In this document: positions 1 through 9,516 of the stretch, one piece after another
Numbering within the stretch: the stretch's first letter is position 1
Layout: each line of letters starts with the position of its first letter
Source: Magnetospirillum sp. UT-4
GTDB taxonomy: Bacteria; Pseudomonadota; Alphaproteobacteria; Rhodospirillales; Magnetospirillaceae
Direction: 5' to 3'
Assembly (NCBI RefSeq): GCF_902729435.1
Contig: NZ_CACVCG010000030.1
Coordinates: forward strand, 29,162 to 93,161
Length of the DNA: 64,000 nucleotides
Program-made: the position numbers and the translations under genes
The notes under the pieces: model-generated
Told to the model about the DNA's origin: nothing
Databases searched by the model: none
What the model saw: the letters and a program-made list of their open reading frames with translations, nothing else

Positions 1-284
1 AGCCGCTTGATGGAGGAGACCACGTGGTCGGGGGTGTCGAGGATGGCCTCGCGCGCCGAGGCGCCGACCACCACCGAGCCGTCGTCGCCGTAATGCACCA
101 CCGAGGGGATCAGCGCCTTGCCGTCGGCCCCGCGCAGCACCTCGACGCTGCCCTCGAAGGCGATGGCCACCACCGAATTGGTGGTCCCCAGGTCGATACC
201 CACCGCGGCGCCCTTCTCGTTCTCGTGCGGGGCCGGGGTTTCGCCGGGTTCGTGAAGCTGGAGCAGGACGAGACCATCGGACAT
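1..284 (-). CDS. hscA: HscA, Fe-S assembly Hsp70 chaperone (N-terminal part, cut by window edge)
   Basis: Only the first 94 residues are present; the gene runs off the left edge. After a leader of about 28 residues comes the Hsp70 phosphate-1 motif GIDLGTTNSVVAIAF, followed by sequence matching the actin-like ATPase fold. HscA works with the J-protein HscB to release clusters from IscU. Its place as the last gene of the iscR-iscS-iscU-iscA-hscB series separates it from the general chaperone DnaK. The start is an ATG at 284. A palindromic repeat (333-441) lies between it and hscB, so the hscB-hscA gap is unusually long for this operon. Confidence 0.9.
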   Translation of the reverse strand, partial: MSDGLVLLQLHEPGETPAPHENEKGAAVGIDLGTTNSVVAIAFEGSVEVLRGADGKALIPSVVHYGDDGSVVVGASAREAILDTPDHVVSSIKR

Positions 285-332
285 TTGAACTCTACCCTTT
301 CGAATTTCTTGTTACCGTCGGCGGCATTCGGA

Positions 333-441
333 CCTCGTCCTGAGGAGGCCCGAGAGGGCCGTCTCGAAGGGCGAGGCCCGTCCCAGGGTGCCACCGCCTC
401 GTCCTTCGAGACGCCCCCTTCGGGGGCTCCTCAGGATGAGG
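333..441. repeat. Palindromic intergenic repeat, family A (two facing units)
   Basis: Two units in opposite orientation, 333-376 and 397-441. Each carries the TCCTGAGGAG core, a short GC hairpin, then GTCTCGAAGG (or its complement). The same family is at 39610-39705 and from 63925 to the right edge. It lies between hscB and hscA. Such units are common in alphaproteobacterial intergenic DNA; the function is unknown. Confidence 0.75.
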
Positions 442-453
442 CTACTGAAACAG

Positions 454-1080
454 CTACCGCATGGCGCGGGTCATCCGCGTCTTTCTGGTGCGGGCCTCGT
501 CCGCCAGCTTGACCAGGTATTTGAGGCGGATGGTGAGGTGGGCCGCCTCGTCCAGGTCGCCTGCGGCGAAGGCGGCCGAGATGTGGCACTGGCAGGCCAG
601 CACCTCGGTATCGGCCTCGGCCGACAGGCGGGTGATGGCATCGGGGGTGTCGGCCTCGGCGATGGCCTCGCGCTTCTCCATCTGCTCCATCAGCAGCACC
701 GGGTCGTTGATGGTGCCGCAGGCGGTGAGGTCGACCGGGTGGTCGAGCAGGCTGAGCAGGTAGGCCGAACGCTTGAGCGGGTCCTTCAGCGTCTCGTAGG
801 CCTCGTTCAGCGCCGTCGCCTGGCTTTGCGACAGCGCCCGCTCCTTGGCCGACTTGGCGGCGAAACGGTCGGGATGCAGGCGGCGCTGAAAGCCGAAATA
901 CTGACGCTCCAGCTCGTCCTGGTCGATCTCGAAGGTGGGCCTGAGACCGAGCCGGGTGAAATGGTCGATGGCCCCCGGCCCCTGCACCGCCCCGCACACC
1001 GAGCAGAACAGGGCGCGCGAGGCGACCGGCCCCTTGCAGGACCAGCACGGCACCAGTTGGGCGACGGCGGACGCGTTCAT
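454..1080 (-). CDS. hscB: HscB, J-domain co-chaperone of Fe-S cluster assembly
   Basis: 208 residues. The N terminus has a zinc-finger-like pair, CWSC and CSVC, as found in many HscB/Jac1 proteins but not in the E. coli one. The J domain follows with its HPD signature (LHPDRF, near residue 69), then the C-terminal three-helix domain that binds IscU. The ATG at 1080 is chosen because the iscA stop is at 1088; an earlier in-frame start would overlap iscA. HscB delivers IscU to HscA and stimulates its ATPase. Confidence 0.92.
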   Translation of the reverse strand: MNASAVAQLVPCWSCKGPVASRALFCSVCGAVQGPGAIDHFTRLGLRPTFEIDQDELERQYFGFQRRLHPDRFAAKSAKERALSQSQATALNEAYETLKDPLKRSAYLLSLLDHPVDLTACGTINDPVLLMEQMEKREAIAEADTPDAITRLSAEADTEVLACQCHISAAFAAGDLDEAAHLTIRLKYLVKLADEARTRKTRMTRAMR

Positions 1081-1087
1081 GAGCGGC

Positions 1088-1426
1088 TCAGACGTGGAAG
1101 GATTCGCCACAGCCGCAGCGTCCCTTCTCGTTGGGATTGCGGAAGACGAAGCCCGACTGCATCTTCTCCTCGACCCAGTCCATCTCGGTGCCGAAGATGA
1201 ACATGGCCGCCTTGGGGTCGATCAGCAGGGTGATGCCCTTCTGCTCGACCACCTCGTCGAACTGCGACTTCTCGTCGGCGAATTCCAGGGTGTACGACAT
1301 CCCGGAGCAGCCCTTGGTGCGCACCCCGATGCGGATGCCGACGCTGGGCTTGCCGCGCTTGGCGAGCATGGCCTGCACCCGCTCGGCGGCGGCGTCGGTC
1401 AGCGTGATCGGCGTCTTCATGTCCAT
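1088..1426 (-). CDS. iscA: IscA, A-type Fe-S carrier
   Basis: 112 residues from the ATG at 1426 (an ATG two codons later, 1420, is equally possible). The three conserved A-type cysteines are visible: one in TKGCSGMSYTLEF and two in the C-terminal CGCGESF. The protein carries iron or clusters from the IscU scaffold to apo-enzymes. The gene sits 22 nt after iscU and 7 nt before hscB, so it is probably translated from the same message. Confidence 0.92.
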   Translation of the reverse strand: MDMKTPITLTDAAAERVQAMLAKRGKPSVGIRIGVRTKGCSGMSYTLEFADEKSQFDEVVEQKGITLLIDPKAAMFIFGTEMDWVEEKMQSGFVFRNPNEKGRCGCGESFHV

Positions 1427-1448
1427 GACCAATCCCCTGTGCTGTCGG

Positions 1449-1862
1449 TCAGCCCGCGGCCTTCTCGGCCTCGTCCTCGGGCAGGCCTGCCTTCCTGCGG
1501 TAATCGGCGATGGCGGCCTTGATAGCATCCTCGGCCAGCACCGAACAGTGGATCTTGACCGGCGGCAGGGCCAGTTCGTGGGCGATCTCGGTGTTCTTGA
1601 TGGCGGCCGCCTCGTCCAGGGTCTTGCCCTTGACCCACTCGGTCACCAGCGAGCTCGACGCGATGGCCGAGCCGCAGCCGAAGGTCTTGAACTTGGCGTC
1701 CTCGATGATGCCCTCGGCGCTGACCTTGATCTGCAGCTTCATCACGTCGCCGCAGGCGGGCGCGCCCACCAGGCCGGTGCCGACATTGCTGGATTCCTTG
1801 TCCAGCGCGCCGACGTTGCGCGGGTTTTCGTAATGGTCGACGACCTTGTCGCTGTAAGCCAT
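1449..1862 (-). CDS. iscU: IscU, Fe-S cluster scaffold
   Basis: 137 residues starting MAYSDKVVDHYENPRNVG, the typical IscU N terminus. Cluster ligands are present: a Cys in GAPACGDVMKLQ, one in TFGCGSAIASSS, and one in the LPPVKIHCSVLAEDAI block, where LPPVK is the HscA recognition motif. It receives persulfide sulfur from IscS and assembles clusters. The in-frame ATG at 1874 is less likely because known IscU proteins start at MAYS. A palindromic repeat lies between it and iscS. Confidence 0.95.
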   Translation of the reverse strand: MAYSDKVVDHYENPRNVGALDKESSNVGTGLVGAPACGDVMKLQIKVSAEGIIEDAKFKTFGCGSAIASSSLVTEWVKGKTLDEAAAIKNTEIAHELALPPVKIHCSVLAEDAIKAAIADYRRKAGLPEDEAEKAAG

Positions 1863-1923
1863 TTTGTCCTCCAAACCATGTGCCGGCCAGGGCCGGATGT
1901 CTTCAGTTCCCGCTTCCCCTATC

Positions 1924-1986
1924 CGTCACCCCCGGGCTTGACCCGGGGGTCCATCTGGATGGCCGGGTCAAGCCCGGCCATGACGG
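1924..1986. repeat. Palindromic intergenic repeat, family B
   Basis: Two nested inverted repeats: CCCCCGGGCTTGACCCGGGGG and, after a short spacer, GGCCGGGTCAAGCCCGGCC, framed by CGTCA and TGACG. A second copy, in the opposite orientation, is at 6991-7057. It sits between iscS and iscU and could form stable hairpins in the isc message. Confidence 0.75.
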
Positions 1987-1988
1987 GG

Positions 1989-3239
1989 TCAATGTTCCGC
2001 CCACTGGATGGACTTGATGTCGACGCCGTCCAGGTGCATCTCCCACAGCGGGCTCATGGCCCGGAGGTGCTCCACCGCCTCGGCGACATGGACGATGGCG
2101 TAGTCGATGTCCTCCTCGGTGGTGAAGCGGCCGATGCCGAACCGGAGCGAGGTGTGGGCCATCTCGGCGTCCAGCCCCAGCGCGCGCAGCACGTAGGACG
2201 GCTCCAGCGAGGCCGAGGTGCAGGCCGAGCCCGACGACACCGCCAGGTCCTTGACCCCCATCATCAGCCCCTCGCCCTCGACGAAGGCGAAGGAGATGTT
2301 GATGTTGCCGGGGATGCGCTGGTCCAGGTCGCCGTTGACGTAGATTTCCTTGAGCCGGGCGTTGAGCCCGTTCAGCAGGCGGTCGCGCAGCATGCGCAGC
2401 CGCTCGGATTCGGCCCCCATCTCGGCCTTAGCGATGGCGCAGGCCTCGCCGATGCCGGCGCACAGGAACGGCGCCAGGGTGCCCGAGCGCATGCCGCGCT
2501 CCTGCCCGCCGCCATTGATCAGCGGCACCAGGCGCACGCGCGGCCGGCGGCGCACGTACAGGGCACCGATGCCCTTGGGACCGTAGATCTTGTGGCCCGA
2601 AATGCTCATCAGGTCGATGTTCATGGCATTGACGTCGAGCGGGATCTTGCCCACCGCCTGGGCGCAGTCGCTGTGGAAGAAGGCACCCTTCTTGCGGCAG
2701 ATGGCGCCGATCTCGGCCAGCGGCTGGATCACCCCGATCTCGTTGTTGACGCCCATCACCGAGACGATGGCGGTCTTGTCGGTCACCGCCGCCTCCAGCT
2801 CGGCCAGGTCGATCAGCCCGTTGGCGCCGACCGGCAGATAGGTGACGCGGAAGCCTTCCTGCTCGAGATGGCGGCAGGTGTCGAGCACGCATTTGTGTTC
2901 GGTGACCACGGTGACGACGTGGTCGCGCTTGTCCTTGTAGAAATGGGCGACGCCCTTCAGCGCCAGGTTGTTGGACTCGGTGGCGCCCGAGGTGAAGATG
3001 ATCTCCTTGGGGTCGGCGCCGATGATGGCGGCCACCTGCTCGCGCGCCACTTCCACCGCCTCTTCGGCTTCCCAGCCGTAGCGGTGGGTGCGCGAATGGG
3101 GGTTGCCGAACTTCTCGGTCAGGTAGGGCAGCATCTTCTCGACCACCCGCGGGTCGCAGGGCGTGGTGGCCTGGTAGTCGAGGTAGATCGGCTGGCCCGG
3201 TCCACGGCCGATGGTCTTGCTCTTGGCGACAGCGGTCAT
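1989..3239 (-). CDS. iscS: IscS, cysteine desulfurase
   Basis: 416 residues from ATG 3239. The PLP lysine lies in [18 protein letters not shown] and the mobile catalytic cysteine in [21 protein letters not shown], the class I (IscS/NifS) loop. It converts cysteine to alanine and passes sulfane sulfur to IscU, encoded just downstream. The gene follows another class V aminotransferase (3259-4416) by 19 nt, so the operon encodes two desulfurases. This one is the closer match to housekeeping IscS. Confidence 0.95.
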   Translation of the reverse strand: MTAVAKSKTIGRGPGQPIYLDYQATTPCDPRVVEKMLPYLTEKFGNPHSRTHRYGWEAEEAVEVAREQVAAIIGADPKEIIFTSGATESNNLALKGVAHFYKDKRDHVVTVVTEHKCVLDTCRHLEQEGFRVTYLPVGANGLIDLAELEAAVTDKTAIVSVMGVNNEIGVIQPLAEIGAICRKKGAFFHSDCAQAVGKIPLDVNAMNIDLMSISGHKIYGPKGIGALYVRRRPRVRLVPLINGGGQERGMRSGTLAPFLCAGIGEACAIAKAEMGAESERLRMLRDRLLNGLNARLKEIYVNGDLDQRIPGNINISFAFVEGEGLMMGVKDLAVSSGSACTSASLEPSYVLRALGLDAEMAHTSLRFGIGRFTTEEDIDYAIVHVAEAVEHLRAMSPLWEMHLDGVDIKSIQWAEH

Positions 3240-3258
3240 CCTCTCGATCCTTTTTCCA

Positions 3259-4416
3259 TCACGCGGCCTCGGCCGCATCGCTCACGTCCAGTCCCTTCCG
3301 CCGCGCCAGGGCGACCCAGGCGGCCAGGAAGGCCTCGATCTCGGCGGCGGAGCTGGCCGGCCCCAGGCTGACCCGCACCGCGCATCCCGCCACTTCGGGC
3401 GGCAATCCCATGGCGGCCAGCACCCGGCTGGGCTCGACCTTGCCCGACGAGCAGGCGGCGCCGGCACTGACCATGACGCCCTCCAGGTCCAGCGCCATCA
3501 CCTGCACCTGGGCCGGCACCCCAGGCAGCGCCAGGCACGAGGTGTTGGCCAGCCGCTCGGCCCGATTGCCCACCACCACCGCCGCCGGCACCCTGGCCAT
3601 GGCCTCGGCCTCCAGGCGGTCGCGAAGATTACGCATTCCTAATATGGCATCCCCATCCCCGCTTCCGCCAGCCGCCATTCGGCCCATTTGGAGCGTGGCG
3701 GCGACACCGAAGCCGACGATGCCGGCGATATTCTCGGTCCCGGCGCGCCGGCGCCGTTCCTGCCCTCCTCCCAGCAAGATCGGTGCCAGATCCATGTCCG
3801 ACTTAGAACCGATCAAAACACCGATTCCCGCCGGTCCGCCCATCTTGTGGGCACTGAGTGTCAGGAAGTCGACACCCAGACCCGACAAATCCAGCGACAA
3901 CCGGCCCGGCGCCTGGGCGGCGTCGCAATGGACCAGGGCGCCGCGGGCATGGGCGATGCGGGCGGCCTCGGCCACCGGCTGGATCACCCCGGTCTCGTTG
4001 TTGGCCAGCATGACCGACACCAGCGCCGGGGTATCATCGGCCGCCAGCAGGCGGTCGAGGGCGGCGAGGTCGAGGATGCCGTCGCCGTCCACCGGGATGG
4101 TCTCGGCCCCCGCCACCGCGCCGCCGACCGAGACGTGCTCGACCGCCGACACCAGCACCCGGGAGCGGCCGCAGCCGCGCAGCGCCAGGGCGTTGGCCTC
4201 GGTGCCGCCCGAGGTGAACACCACCGCCGCCGGATCGGCGCCGGCCAGTTCGGCCAGCGCCGCCCGCGCCGCCTCGATGCGGGAGCGGGCGCGGCGGCCG
4301 AAGGCATGCACCGCCGAGGGATTGCCGGTCTCGGCCAGCACCTCGGCCATGGCGGCGACCACCTGCGGCAGCGCCGGCACCCCGGCGTTATGGTCGAGGT
4401 AGGCGACCCCGGTCAC
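3259..4416 (-). CDS. Second cysteine desulfurase, NifS/IscS-like
   Basis: 385 residues. The start is a GTG at 4416, preceded by AAGGAGAG and 11 nt after the iscR stop; upstream in-frame starts would overlap iscR. The PLP lysine is in [15 protein letters not shown] and the catalytic cysteine in [21 protein letters not shown]. It is a class V aminotransferase between iscR and iscS. It is more divergent than the next gene and slightly shorter. It could be a second sulfur donor for the same scaffold or serve another sulfur acceptor; the sequence does not decide. Confidence 0.85.
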   Translation of the reverse strand: MTGVAYLDHNAGVPALPQVVAAMAEVLAETGNPSAVHAFGRRARSRIEAARAALAELAGADPAAVVFTSGGTEANALALRGCGRSRVLVSAVEHVSVGGAVAGAETIPVDGDGILDLAALDRLLAADDTPALVSVMLANNETGVIQPVAEAARIAHARGALVHCDAAQAPGRLSLDLSGLGVDFLTLSAHKMGGPAGIGVLIGSKSDMDLAPILLGGGQERRRRAGTENIAGIVGFGVAATLQMGRMAAGGSGDGDAILGMRNLRDRLEAEAMARVPAAVVVGNRAERLANTSCLALPGVPAQVQVMALDLEGVMVSAGAACSSGKVEPSRVLAAMGLPPEVAGCAVRVSLGPASSAAEIEAFLAAWVALARRKGLDVSDAAEAA

Positions 4417-4427
4417 GGAAACTCTCC

Positions 4428-4892
4428 TTATTGCGCGGCCACCGATCCGGCGCCGCCGTGGAACACCCCGGAACTGCCCAGGATGCGGCGTTCGCAGACG
4501 TCGTGCAGCGAGACCGACGACAGATAGAGGTAGATCTGGTTGCCCAGTTCCTCCCACAGATCGTGGGTCAGGCAGCGGCCCTTGTTGTTGTGGCAGCCGG
4601 CCGGCGAGCCGGGCGAGCAGCGGGTGGTCTGGATCGGCTCGTCCACCGCCATGATGATGTCCGAGATGCGCATCTGCGGCGCCGGCCGCGACAGCAGATA
4701 GCCGCCGCCGGGACCGCGCACGCTTTTCACCAGCCCGCCCTTCCTGAGCTTGCCGAACAGCTGTTCGAGATAGGACAGCGAGATTTCCTGGCGTTCGGCG
4801 ATGTCCGCCAACGCCACCGGGCTGCCCTGGGAATGGCTGGCGAGGTCGACCATCGCCATCACCGCGTACCGACCTTTTGTGCTGAGTTTCAC
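4428..4892 (-). CDS. iscR: IscR, Rrf2-family Fe-S-sensing regulator
   Basis: 154 residues, starting at a GTG (4892) that gives the family N terminus VKLSTKGRYAVMAMVDLA and is preceded by GGGAG. A winged helix-turn-helix covers residues 1-75. The cluster-binding cysteines are C92, C100 and C107, spaced 7 and 6 apart against 5 and 5 in E. coli IscR. As first gene of the isc operon it probably represses the operon when it carries a [2Fe-2S] cluster. I could not identify its operator with confidence in the 64 bp before the gene. Confidence 0.9.
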   Translation of the reverse strand: MKLSTKGRYAVMAMVDLASHSQGSPVALADIAERQEISLSYLEQLFGKLRKGGLVKSVRGPGGGYLLSRPAPQMRISDIIMAVDEPIQTTRCSPGSPAGCHNNKGRCLTHDLWEELGNQIYLYLSSVSLHDVCERRILGSSGVFHGGAGSVAAQ

Positions 4893-4956
4893 GTCCGTAT
4901 CTCCCGTCGAACCCTGCGGTCTTGGCGCCGCCTTCCCAGTTGCACTCTGCCGCGGC

Positions 4957-5718
4957 TCACTGCTTGAGCGCCCGCGACGCCTCGTCATTCACGCCCTCGC
5001 CGATTGCAAAGCCGTCGGTCGGATGGACGGCATCGAAGCCGTCCACCGGAGGGGTCTCCTGCCGCTCCGCCTCAAGGTCGGCGATGCGGTCGGTCAGTTG
5101 CGCGACCTGGCTGCGCAAGGCGTCGATGGCGCGCGCCACCGGGTCGGGCATGTTCTCGTCCTCGAGGCCGTAGGCGCAGAAGTCGGGCTCGCCCGGCTTG
5201 GCCTTGCGCATCACCATGCGGGCGGGGATGCCGACCATGGTCGCACCGGCGGGCACCTCGGTCAGCACCACGGCATTGGCGCCGATGCGCGCCCCCTTGC
5301 CGACGGTGAACGGTCCCAGCACCTGGGCGCCGGAGCCGACGATCACCCCGTCCTCGAGGGTCGGATGGCGCTTGCCCTTGTGCAGCGAGGTGCCACCCAG
5401 GGTGACGCCCTGATAAAGGGTGACGTCGTCGCCCAGAACCGCCGTCTCGCCGATCACCACACCGGTGCCGTGGTCGATGAACAGGCGCTTGCCGATGGTG
5501 GCGCCGGGATGAATCTCGATGCCGGTGAAGATCTTGCCGAAATGGGACAGGAAGCGCGCCAGCACCCTCAGGCCGTTGGACCAGCACCAGTGCGACACCC
5601 GGTAGATGGCAAGGGCGTGCAGGCCTGGATAGCACAGCACCACCTCCAACCAGGAGTGCGCGGCGGGGTCGCGCCGGCGGATGGAAACGATCTCTTCCTG
5701 AAGACTCTTGAAAATCAT
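4957..5718 (-). CDS. cysE: CysE, serine O-acetyltransferase
   Basis: 253 residues from ATG 5718 ([19 protein letters not shown]). It has the N-terminal helical domain followed by left-handed beta-helix hexapeptide repeats ([20 protein letters not shown], then [22 protein letters not shown]). The catalytic His/Asp region IDHGTG is present. It makes O-acetylserine for cysteine synthesis. It precedes iscR by 64 nt on the same strand, so cysteine supply and cysteine-desulfurase-driven Fe-S assembly may be co-transcribed. Confidence 0.93.
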   Translation of the reverse strand: MIFKSLQEEIVSIRRRDPAAHSWLEVVLCYPGLHALAIYRVSHWCWSNGLRVLARFLSHFGKIFTGIEIHPGATIGKRLFIDHGTGVVIGETAVLGDDVTLYQGVTLGGTSLHKGKRHPTLEDGVIVGSGAQVLGPFTVGKGARIGANAVVLTEVPAGATMVGIPARMVMRKAKPGEPDFCAYGLEDENMPDPVARAIDALRSQVAQLTDRIADLEAERQETPPVDGFDAVHPTDGFAIGEGVNDEASRALKQ

Positions 5719-5939
5719 AGCTGAGATTATGCTAATCTGCCGCTCCGTCGCGCTGGCCCGGATGAAGGGGGGAAACCCATTCGCGGCCCCATGCGCCGAA
5801 AGGGAATATAGGATGCCCGACAAGGTCGGTCAAGTATGGCCGACACTGAACTGATTTCTCAGGCGCGAGTGACCAACGTTGGCGCTTGGGTTTCCAGGCC
5901 GGTGGCCGGGCCAAGAAGACTGCACAGGTAGGGGAAGCA

Positions 5940-6629
5940 ATGCCCGAGGTGATTTTCAACGGACCGGACGGCCGCCTCGAAGGCCGCTACCAGCACTCCA
6001 AAAGTCCCAACGCGCCCATCGCCCTGCTGTTGCACCCGCATCCGCAGCACGGCGGCACCATGAACAACAAGGTGGTCTACACCCTGTACCACGCCTTCGT
6101 GCGGCGCGGCTTTTCCACCTTGCGGTTCAATTTCCGCGGGGTCGGGCGCAGCCAGGGCAAGTTCGACAACGGCCAGGGCGAGCTGTCCGACGCCGCCTCG
6201 GCGCTGGACTGGCTGCAGACCTACAACGCCAATGCCGCCGCCTGCTGGGTCGGCGGGTTCTCGTTCGGCGCCTGGATCGGCATGCAGTTGCTGATGCGCC
6301 GGCCCGAGATCGACGGCTTCGTCTCCATCGCGCCGCCGGCCAACGTCTACGACTTCTCGTTCCTCGCCCCCTGCCCGTCCTCGGGCCTGATCGTGCACGG
6401 CGCCGCCGACGAACTGGTGCCCGAGCCGTCGGTGGCCAAGCTGGCGGCCAAGCTGGGCAGCCAGAAGAACATCCGGGTGCGCTATCGCACCGTCGAGGGC
6501 GCCAACCACTTCTTCGGCTCGCACCTCGATCCGCTCAACCAGCTGGTCGATGGCTACCTGTCCGAGGCCCAGGCCGATTCGGCGGCGACGGCGGAGCCGC
6601 CGGTCGCCCTGGCGACGGCGGCGCAATAG
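5940..6629 (+). CDS. Alpha/beta hydrolase (COG2945-like)
   Basis: 229 residues from ATG 5940. It has an alpha/beta-hydrolase fold with an HPHPQHGG segment near residue 36, the nucleophile elbow GGFSFG, an acid-bearing loop VHGAADELVP and a histidine in EGANHFFG. This arrangement resembles the COG2945 hydrolases, whose substrate is poorly known. It is divergent from cysE. The last 20 residues are Ala/Glu-rich and probably disordered. Confidence 0.75.
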   Translation: MPEVIFNGPDGRLEGRYQHSKSPNAPIALLLHPHPQHGGTMNNKVVYTLYHAFVRRGFSTLRFNFRGVGRSQGKFDNGQGELSDAASALDWLQTYNANAAACWVGGFSFGAWIGMQLLMRRPEIDGFVSIAPPANVYDFSFLAPCPSSGLIVHGAADELVPEPSVAKLAAKLGSQKNIRVRYRTVEGANHFFGSHLDPLNQLVDGYLSEAQADSAATAEPPVALATAAQ

Positions 6630-6648
6630 GGCCGGCCGCCCCGGCACG

Positions 6649-6969
6649 TCACCTGCCGCAATCGGCCTCGCCCAGGCGGGTCCAGGCGGCCGGTGGCTTG
6701 GCCGGCAAAGCGTGGGTGAGATCCACCACCCGCACCTTGAAGATGCGCCCCTGATGCGGCGCCACGAAGCGGCAGATGTTGGCCGCCACCACGTTCCACG
6801 GAATCTTGGAATCGCCCTTGACCAGGGCGTAGAGGTTGCCGCTGTTGTCCACGGTGGCATCGACCACCGGCGGCGTGCCCTTCAGCGCCTTCAGCGCGGT
6901 GGCGCGGTCGGCGTAAGCGGGGGCGGCGAGCAGCCCGCACAGGGCCAAGGGGACAATCAGACGTCGCAT
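6649..6969 (-). CDS. Small secreted protein, unknown function
   Basis: 106 residues from ATG 6969 (MRRLIVPLALCGLLAAPAYA), a clear Sec signal peptide with a likely cut after AYA. The mature part of about 86 residues has two cysteines (ANICRFVAPHQG and EADCGR at the very end) that could form a disulfide. I recognise no family. It is convergent with the hydrolase and downstream of anmK on the same strand. Confidence 0.6.
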   Translation of the reverse strand: MRRLIVPLALCGLLAAPAYADRATALKALKGTPPVVDATVDNSGNLYALVKGDSKIPWNVVAANICRFVAPHQGRIFKVRVVDLTHALPAKPPAAWTRLGEADCGR

Positions 6970-6990
6970 CTTCCCGATCCCGCTTCTGCC

Positions 6991-7057
6991 CGTCATGGCC
7001 GGGCTTGACCCGGCCATCCACGTCCGGTGGACCCCCGGGTCAAGCCCGGGGGTGACG
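6991..7057. repeat. Palindromic intergenic repeat, family B (inverted copy)
   Basis: Same element as 1924-1986 in reverse orientation: CGTCATGGCCGGGCTTGACC at the left and CGGGTCAAGCCCGGGGGTGA at the right. It lies between anmK and the small secreted protein gene. Confidence 0.75.
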
Positions 7058-7096
7058 AAAAGGAAAGTCTATCTCCCGCCCGGTTAACATCCGGTA

Positions 7097-8167
7097 TCAG
7101 CGATGGAAGCGGCCGCCGCTCAGGGGGCGCGGGGTGCCGGTGGTCTCGGGGAAGGTGAGCGGCAGGCCGCGCAAGCTGCGCACCGCCAGATAGGCGAAGG
7201 CCTGGGCTTCCAGCGCGTCGCCATCCCAGCCCACCGCCTCGACCGGCGCCACCGGCACGTTGAACTCGGCGGCCAGGGCCGTCATCACCGCCGGATTGTG
7301 GCGGCCGCCGCCGCACACCAGCCAGCCGGCGGCCGGCTTGGGAAAATGGGCGCGGGCGAGGCCGGCGGCCTTGGCGGTGAAGGCGGTCAGGGTGGCGGCG
7401 CCGTCGGCGGCCCCCAGGCCTGCGACCAGGGCCGCCGCCGTCTTGCGGAAATCGTCGCGGTCCAGGGATTTCGGGGGAACGCGGGCGAAATAGGGATGGC
7501 GCAGGAAGGCGGCGACGGCGCCGGCATCGACGCGCCCGGTCCTGGCCAGCGCCCCGCCCTCGTCCACCGGCCGGCCGGTATGGGCCAGCGCCCAGTCGTC
7601 GAGCAGGGCGTTGCCCGGCCCGGTATCGAAGGCGAGCAGGGAATCGTCCTCGCCGATCCAGGTGACGTTGCCGACCCCCCCCAGGTTGAGCACCGCCAGC
7701 GGCCGCGGCAAGCCGGCCGCCAGCGCGGCGTGGAACACCGGCACCAGCGGCGCCCCCTGGCCGCCGGCGGCGACGTCGGCGCTGCGGAAATCGTCGACCA
7801 CCGGAATGCCGGTCAGCTTCGCCAGCAGCGCGCCGTCGCCGATCTGCCAGGTGCGGCGCTCGGCCGGGCGGTGCAGGATGGTGTGGCCGTGGAAGCCGAC
7901 CACATCGATCTCGGCCGCCGCCAGCCGGTTGTCGGCCAGCAGGCGGGCCACCACCTCGGCATGGAACAGGGTGACGGCGCGCTCGACCTCCTCCACCGGC
8001 CCGACCCCGCCCAGCACGCCGCGCAAGGCGGTGCGCAGCGTCTCGGGATAGGGTTGGGTCAGGCTGGGGCCCAGCCGCTCCACCGCGACGCCGTCGGTGA
8101 CCACCAGCGCGGCATCGACACCGTCCAGCGAGGTGCCGCTCATCAGGCCCAGGGCAAGCATGGTCAT
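7097..8167 (-). CDS. anmK: AnmK, anhydro-N-acetylmuramic acid kinase
   Basis: About 356 residues. The N terminus [20 protein letters not shown] is the AnmK phosphate-binding signature; later blocks include [13 protein letters not shown] and [14 protein letters not shown], and [12 protein letters not shown]. AnmK phosphorylates 1,6-anhydro-MurNAc and opens its ring in peptidoglycan recycling. The 8167 codon is a non-ATG; the ATG at 8161 is the likelier start, two codons in. The gene is divergent from tyrS. Confidence 0.92.
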   Translation of the reverse strand: MTMLALGLMSGTSLDGVDAALVVTDGVAVERLGPSLTQPYPETLRTALRGVLGGVGPVEEVERAVTLFHAEVVARLLADNRLAAAEIDVVGFHGHTILHRPAERRTWQIGDGALLAKLTGIPVVDDFRSADVAAGGQGAPLVPVFHAALAAGLPRPLAVLNLGGVGNVTWIGEDDSLLAFDTGPGNALLDDWALAHTGRPVDEGGALARTGRVDAGAVAAFLRHPYFARVPPKSLDRDDFRKTAAALVAGLGAADGAATLTAFTAKAAGLARAHFPKPAAGWLVCGGGRHNPAVMTALAAEFNVPVAPVEAVGWDGDALEAQAFAYLAVRSLRGLPLTFPETTGTPRPLSGGRFHR

Positions 8168-8254
8168 GGCGGGATATCCGGGCCGGTCCGTTGTGGGGAA
8201 AGCGGGATTGTGCTAAACGGGCGGCCTTCCCGCAAGCAACCGAATGAACGGTCC

Positions 8255-9484
8255 ATGTCCAGCCCCCGATCCGACTTCCTTCGCGTCGTCACCGAGCGCG
8301 GCTTCCTGCACCAGTGCACCGACCTGGAGGCCCTCGACAAGCGTCTGACCGAAGGCTCGGCCACCGCCTATATCGGCTTCGACTGCACCGCGCGGTCGCT
8401 GCATGTGGGCTCGCTGATGCAGATCATGCTGCTGCGGTGGTGGCAGAAGACCGGCAACAAGCCCATCGTGCTGATGGGCGGCGGCACCACCCGCATCGGC
8501 GACCCCTCGGGCAAGGACGAGGCCAGGAAGATGCTGTCGGATGCCGACATCGCCGGCAACATGGACGGCATCCGCTCGGTGTTCGCCAAATACCTGTCGT
8601 TTGGCGAGGGCGCCGGCGACGCGGTGATGGTCAACAACGCCGACTGGCTGGACCACCTCAACTACATCGCCTTCCTGCGCGATTACGGCAAGCACTTCAC
8701 CATCAACCGCATGCTGACCTTCGATTCGGTCAAGCTGCGGCTGGAGCGCGAGCAGCCGCTGACCTTCCTCGAATTCAACTACATGATCCTGCAGGCCTAC
8801 GATTTCGCCGAATTGTGGGCACGCCACAAATGCCTGCTGCAGATGGGCGGCTCGGACCAGTGGGGCAACATCGTCAACGGCGTCGAGCTGGGCCGCCGCG
8901 TCCACCAGGCCGAGTTGTTCGGCATGACCAGCCCGCTGCTGACCACCAGCTCGGGGGCCAAGATGGGCAAGACCGCCTCGGGGGCGGTGTGGCTGAACGC
9001 CGACATGCTGAGCCCGTGGGAGTTCTGGCAGTACTGGCGCAACACCGAGGATGCCGATGTCGGCCGCTTCCTCAGGCTGTTCACCGAGCTGCCGCTGGAC
9101 GAGATCGCCCGGCTGGAGGCGCTGAAGGGCGCCGAGATCAACGAGGCCAAGAAGGTGCTGGCCGGCGAGGTCACCCGCCTGGCCCACGGTGCCGAGGCCG
9201 CCGCAGCCGCCGCCGAGACCGCGCGCAAGACCTTCGAGGAGGGCGGGGCCGCCGAATCGCTGCCCACCCTGGCCCTGGCCAAGGGGACCGAGATCGGCCT
9301 GGCGGCGCTGCTGGTGGCCGCCGGCCTGGCCGCCTCCAACGGCGAGGCGCGGCGGCTGATCGAGCAGGGCGGGGCCAAGATCGACGACCAGCCGGTGCGC
9401 GACGCCAAGGCGACCCTGGTCATCGACGCCACCGTCAAGCTCACCGCCGGCAAGAAGCGCCACGTGCTGGTGAAGCCCGAGTAG
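8255..9484 (+). CDS. tyrS: TyrS, tyrosyl-tRNA synthetase
   Basis: 409 residues from ATG 8255. Class I motifs are present: the HIGH-like LHVGSLMQI near residue 50 and the KMSKS-like [11 protein letters not shown] near 240. The last 70 residues ([17 protein letters not shown]) form an S4 RNA-binding domain. It is a TyrRS of the shorter bacterial type, with the GGSDQWGNI tyrosine/ATP pocket motif seen here as [13 protein letters not shown]. It is convergent with the hydrogenase operon. Confidence 0.95.
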   Translation: MSSPRSDFLRVVTERGFLHQCTDLEALDKRLTEGSATAYIGFDCTARSLHVGSLMQIMLLRWWQKTGNKPIVLMGGGTTRIGDPSGKDEARKMLSDADIAGNMDGIRSVFAKYLSFGEGAGDAVMVNNADWLDHLNYIAFLRDYGKHFTINRMLTFDSVKLRLEREQPLTFLEFNYMILQAYDFAELWARHKCLLQMGGSDQWGNIVNGVELGRRVHQAELFGMTSPLLTTSSGAKMGKTASGAVWLNADMLSPWEFWQYWRNTEDADVGRFLRLFTELPLDEIARLEALKGAEINEAKKVLAGEVTRLAHGAEAAAAAAETARKTFEEGGAAESLPTLALAKGTEIGLAALLVAAGLAASNGEARRLIEQGGAKIDDQPVRDAKATLVIDATVKLTAGKKRHVLVKPE

Positions 9485-9486
9485 AG

Positions 9487-9513
9487 CGACCGTTCCCGTT
9501 CAAGAAACGGTCG
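9487..9513. terminator. Hairpin between convergent tyrS and hydrogenase genes
   Basis: Perfect 8-bp inverted repeat CGACCGTT / AACGGTCG with an 11-nt loop, placed exactly between the two stop codons. There is no T-tract, so a role as terminator for either strand is inferred from position. Confidence 0.45.
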
Positions 9514-9516
9514 GCA

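Noticed and set aside
1..284. DnaK rather than HscA
   Set aside because: Gene order (hscB just upstream, isc operon) and the N-terminal extension fit HscA.
3259..4416. nifS as evidence of a nitrogen-fixation cluster
   Set aside because: The desulfurase is inside an isc operon; no nif genes are present in the window.
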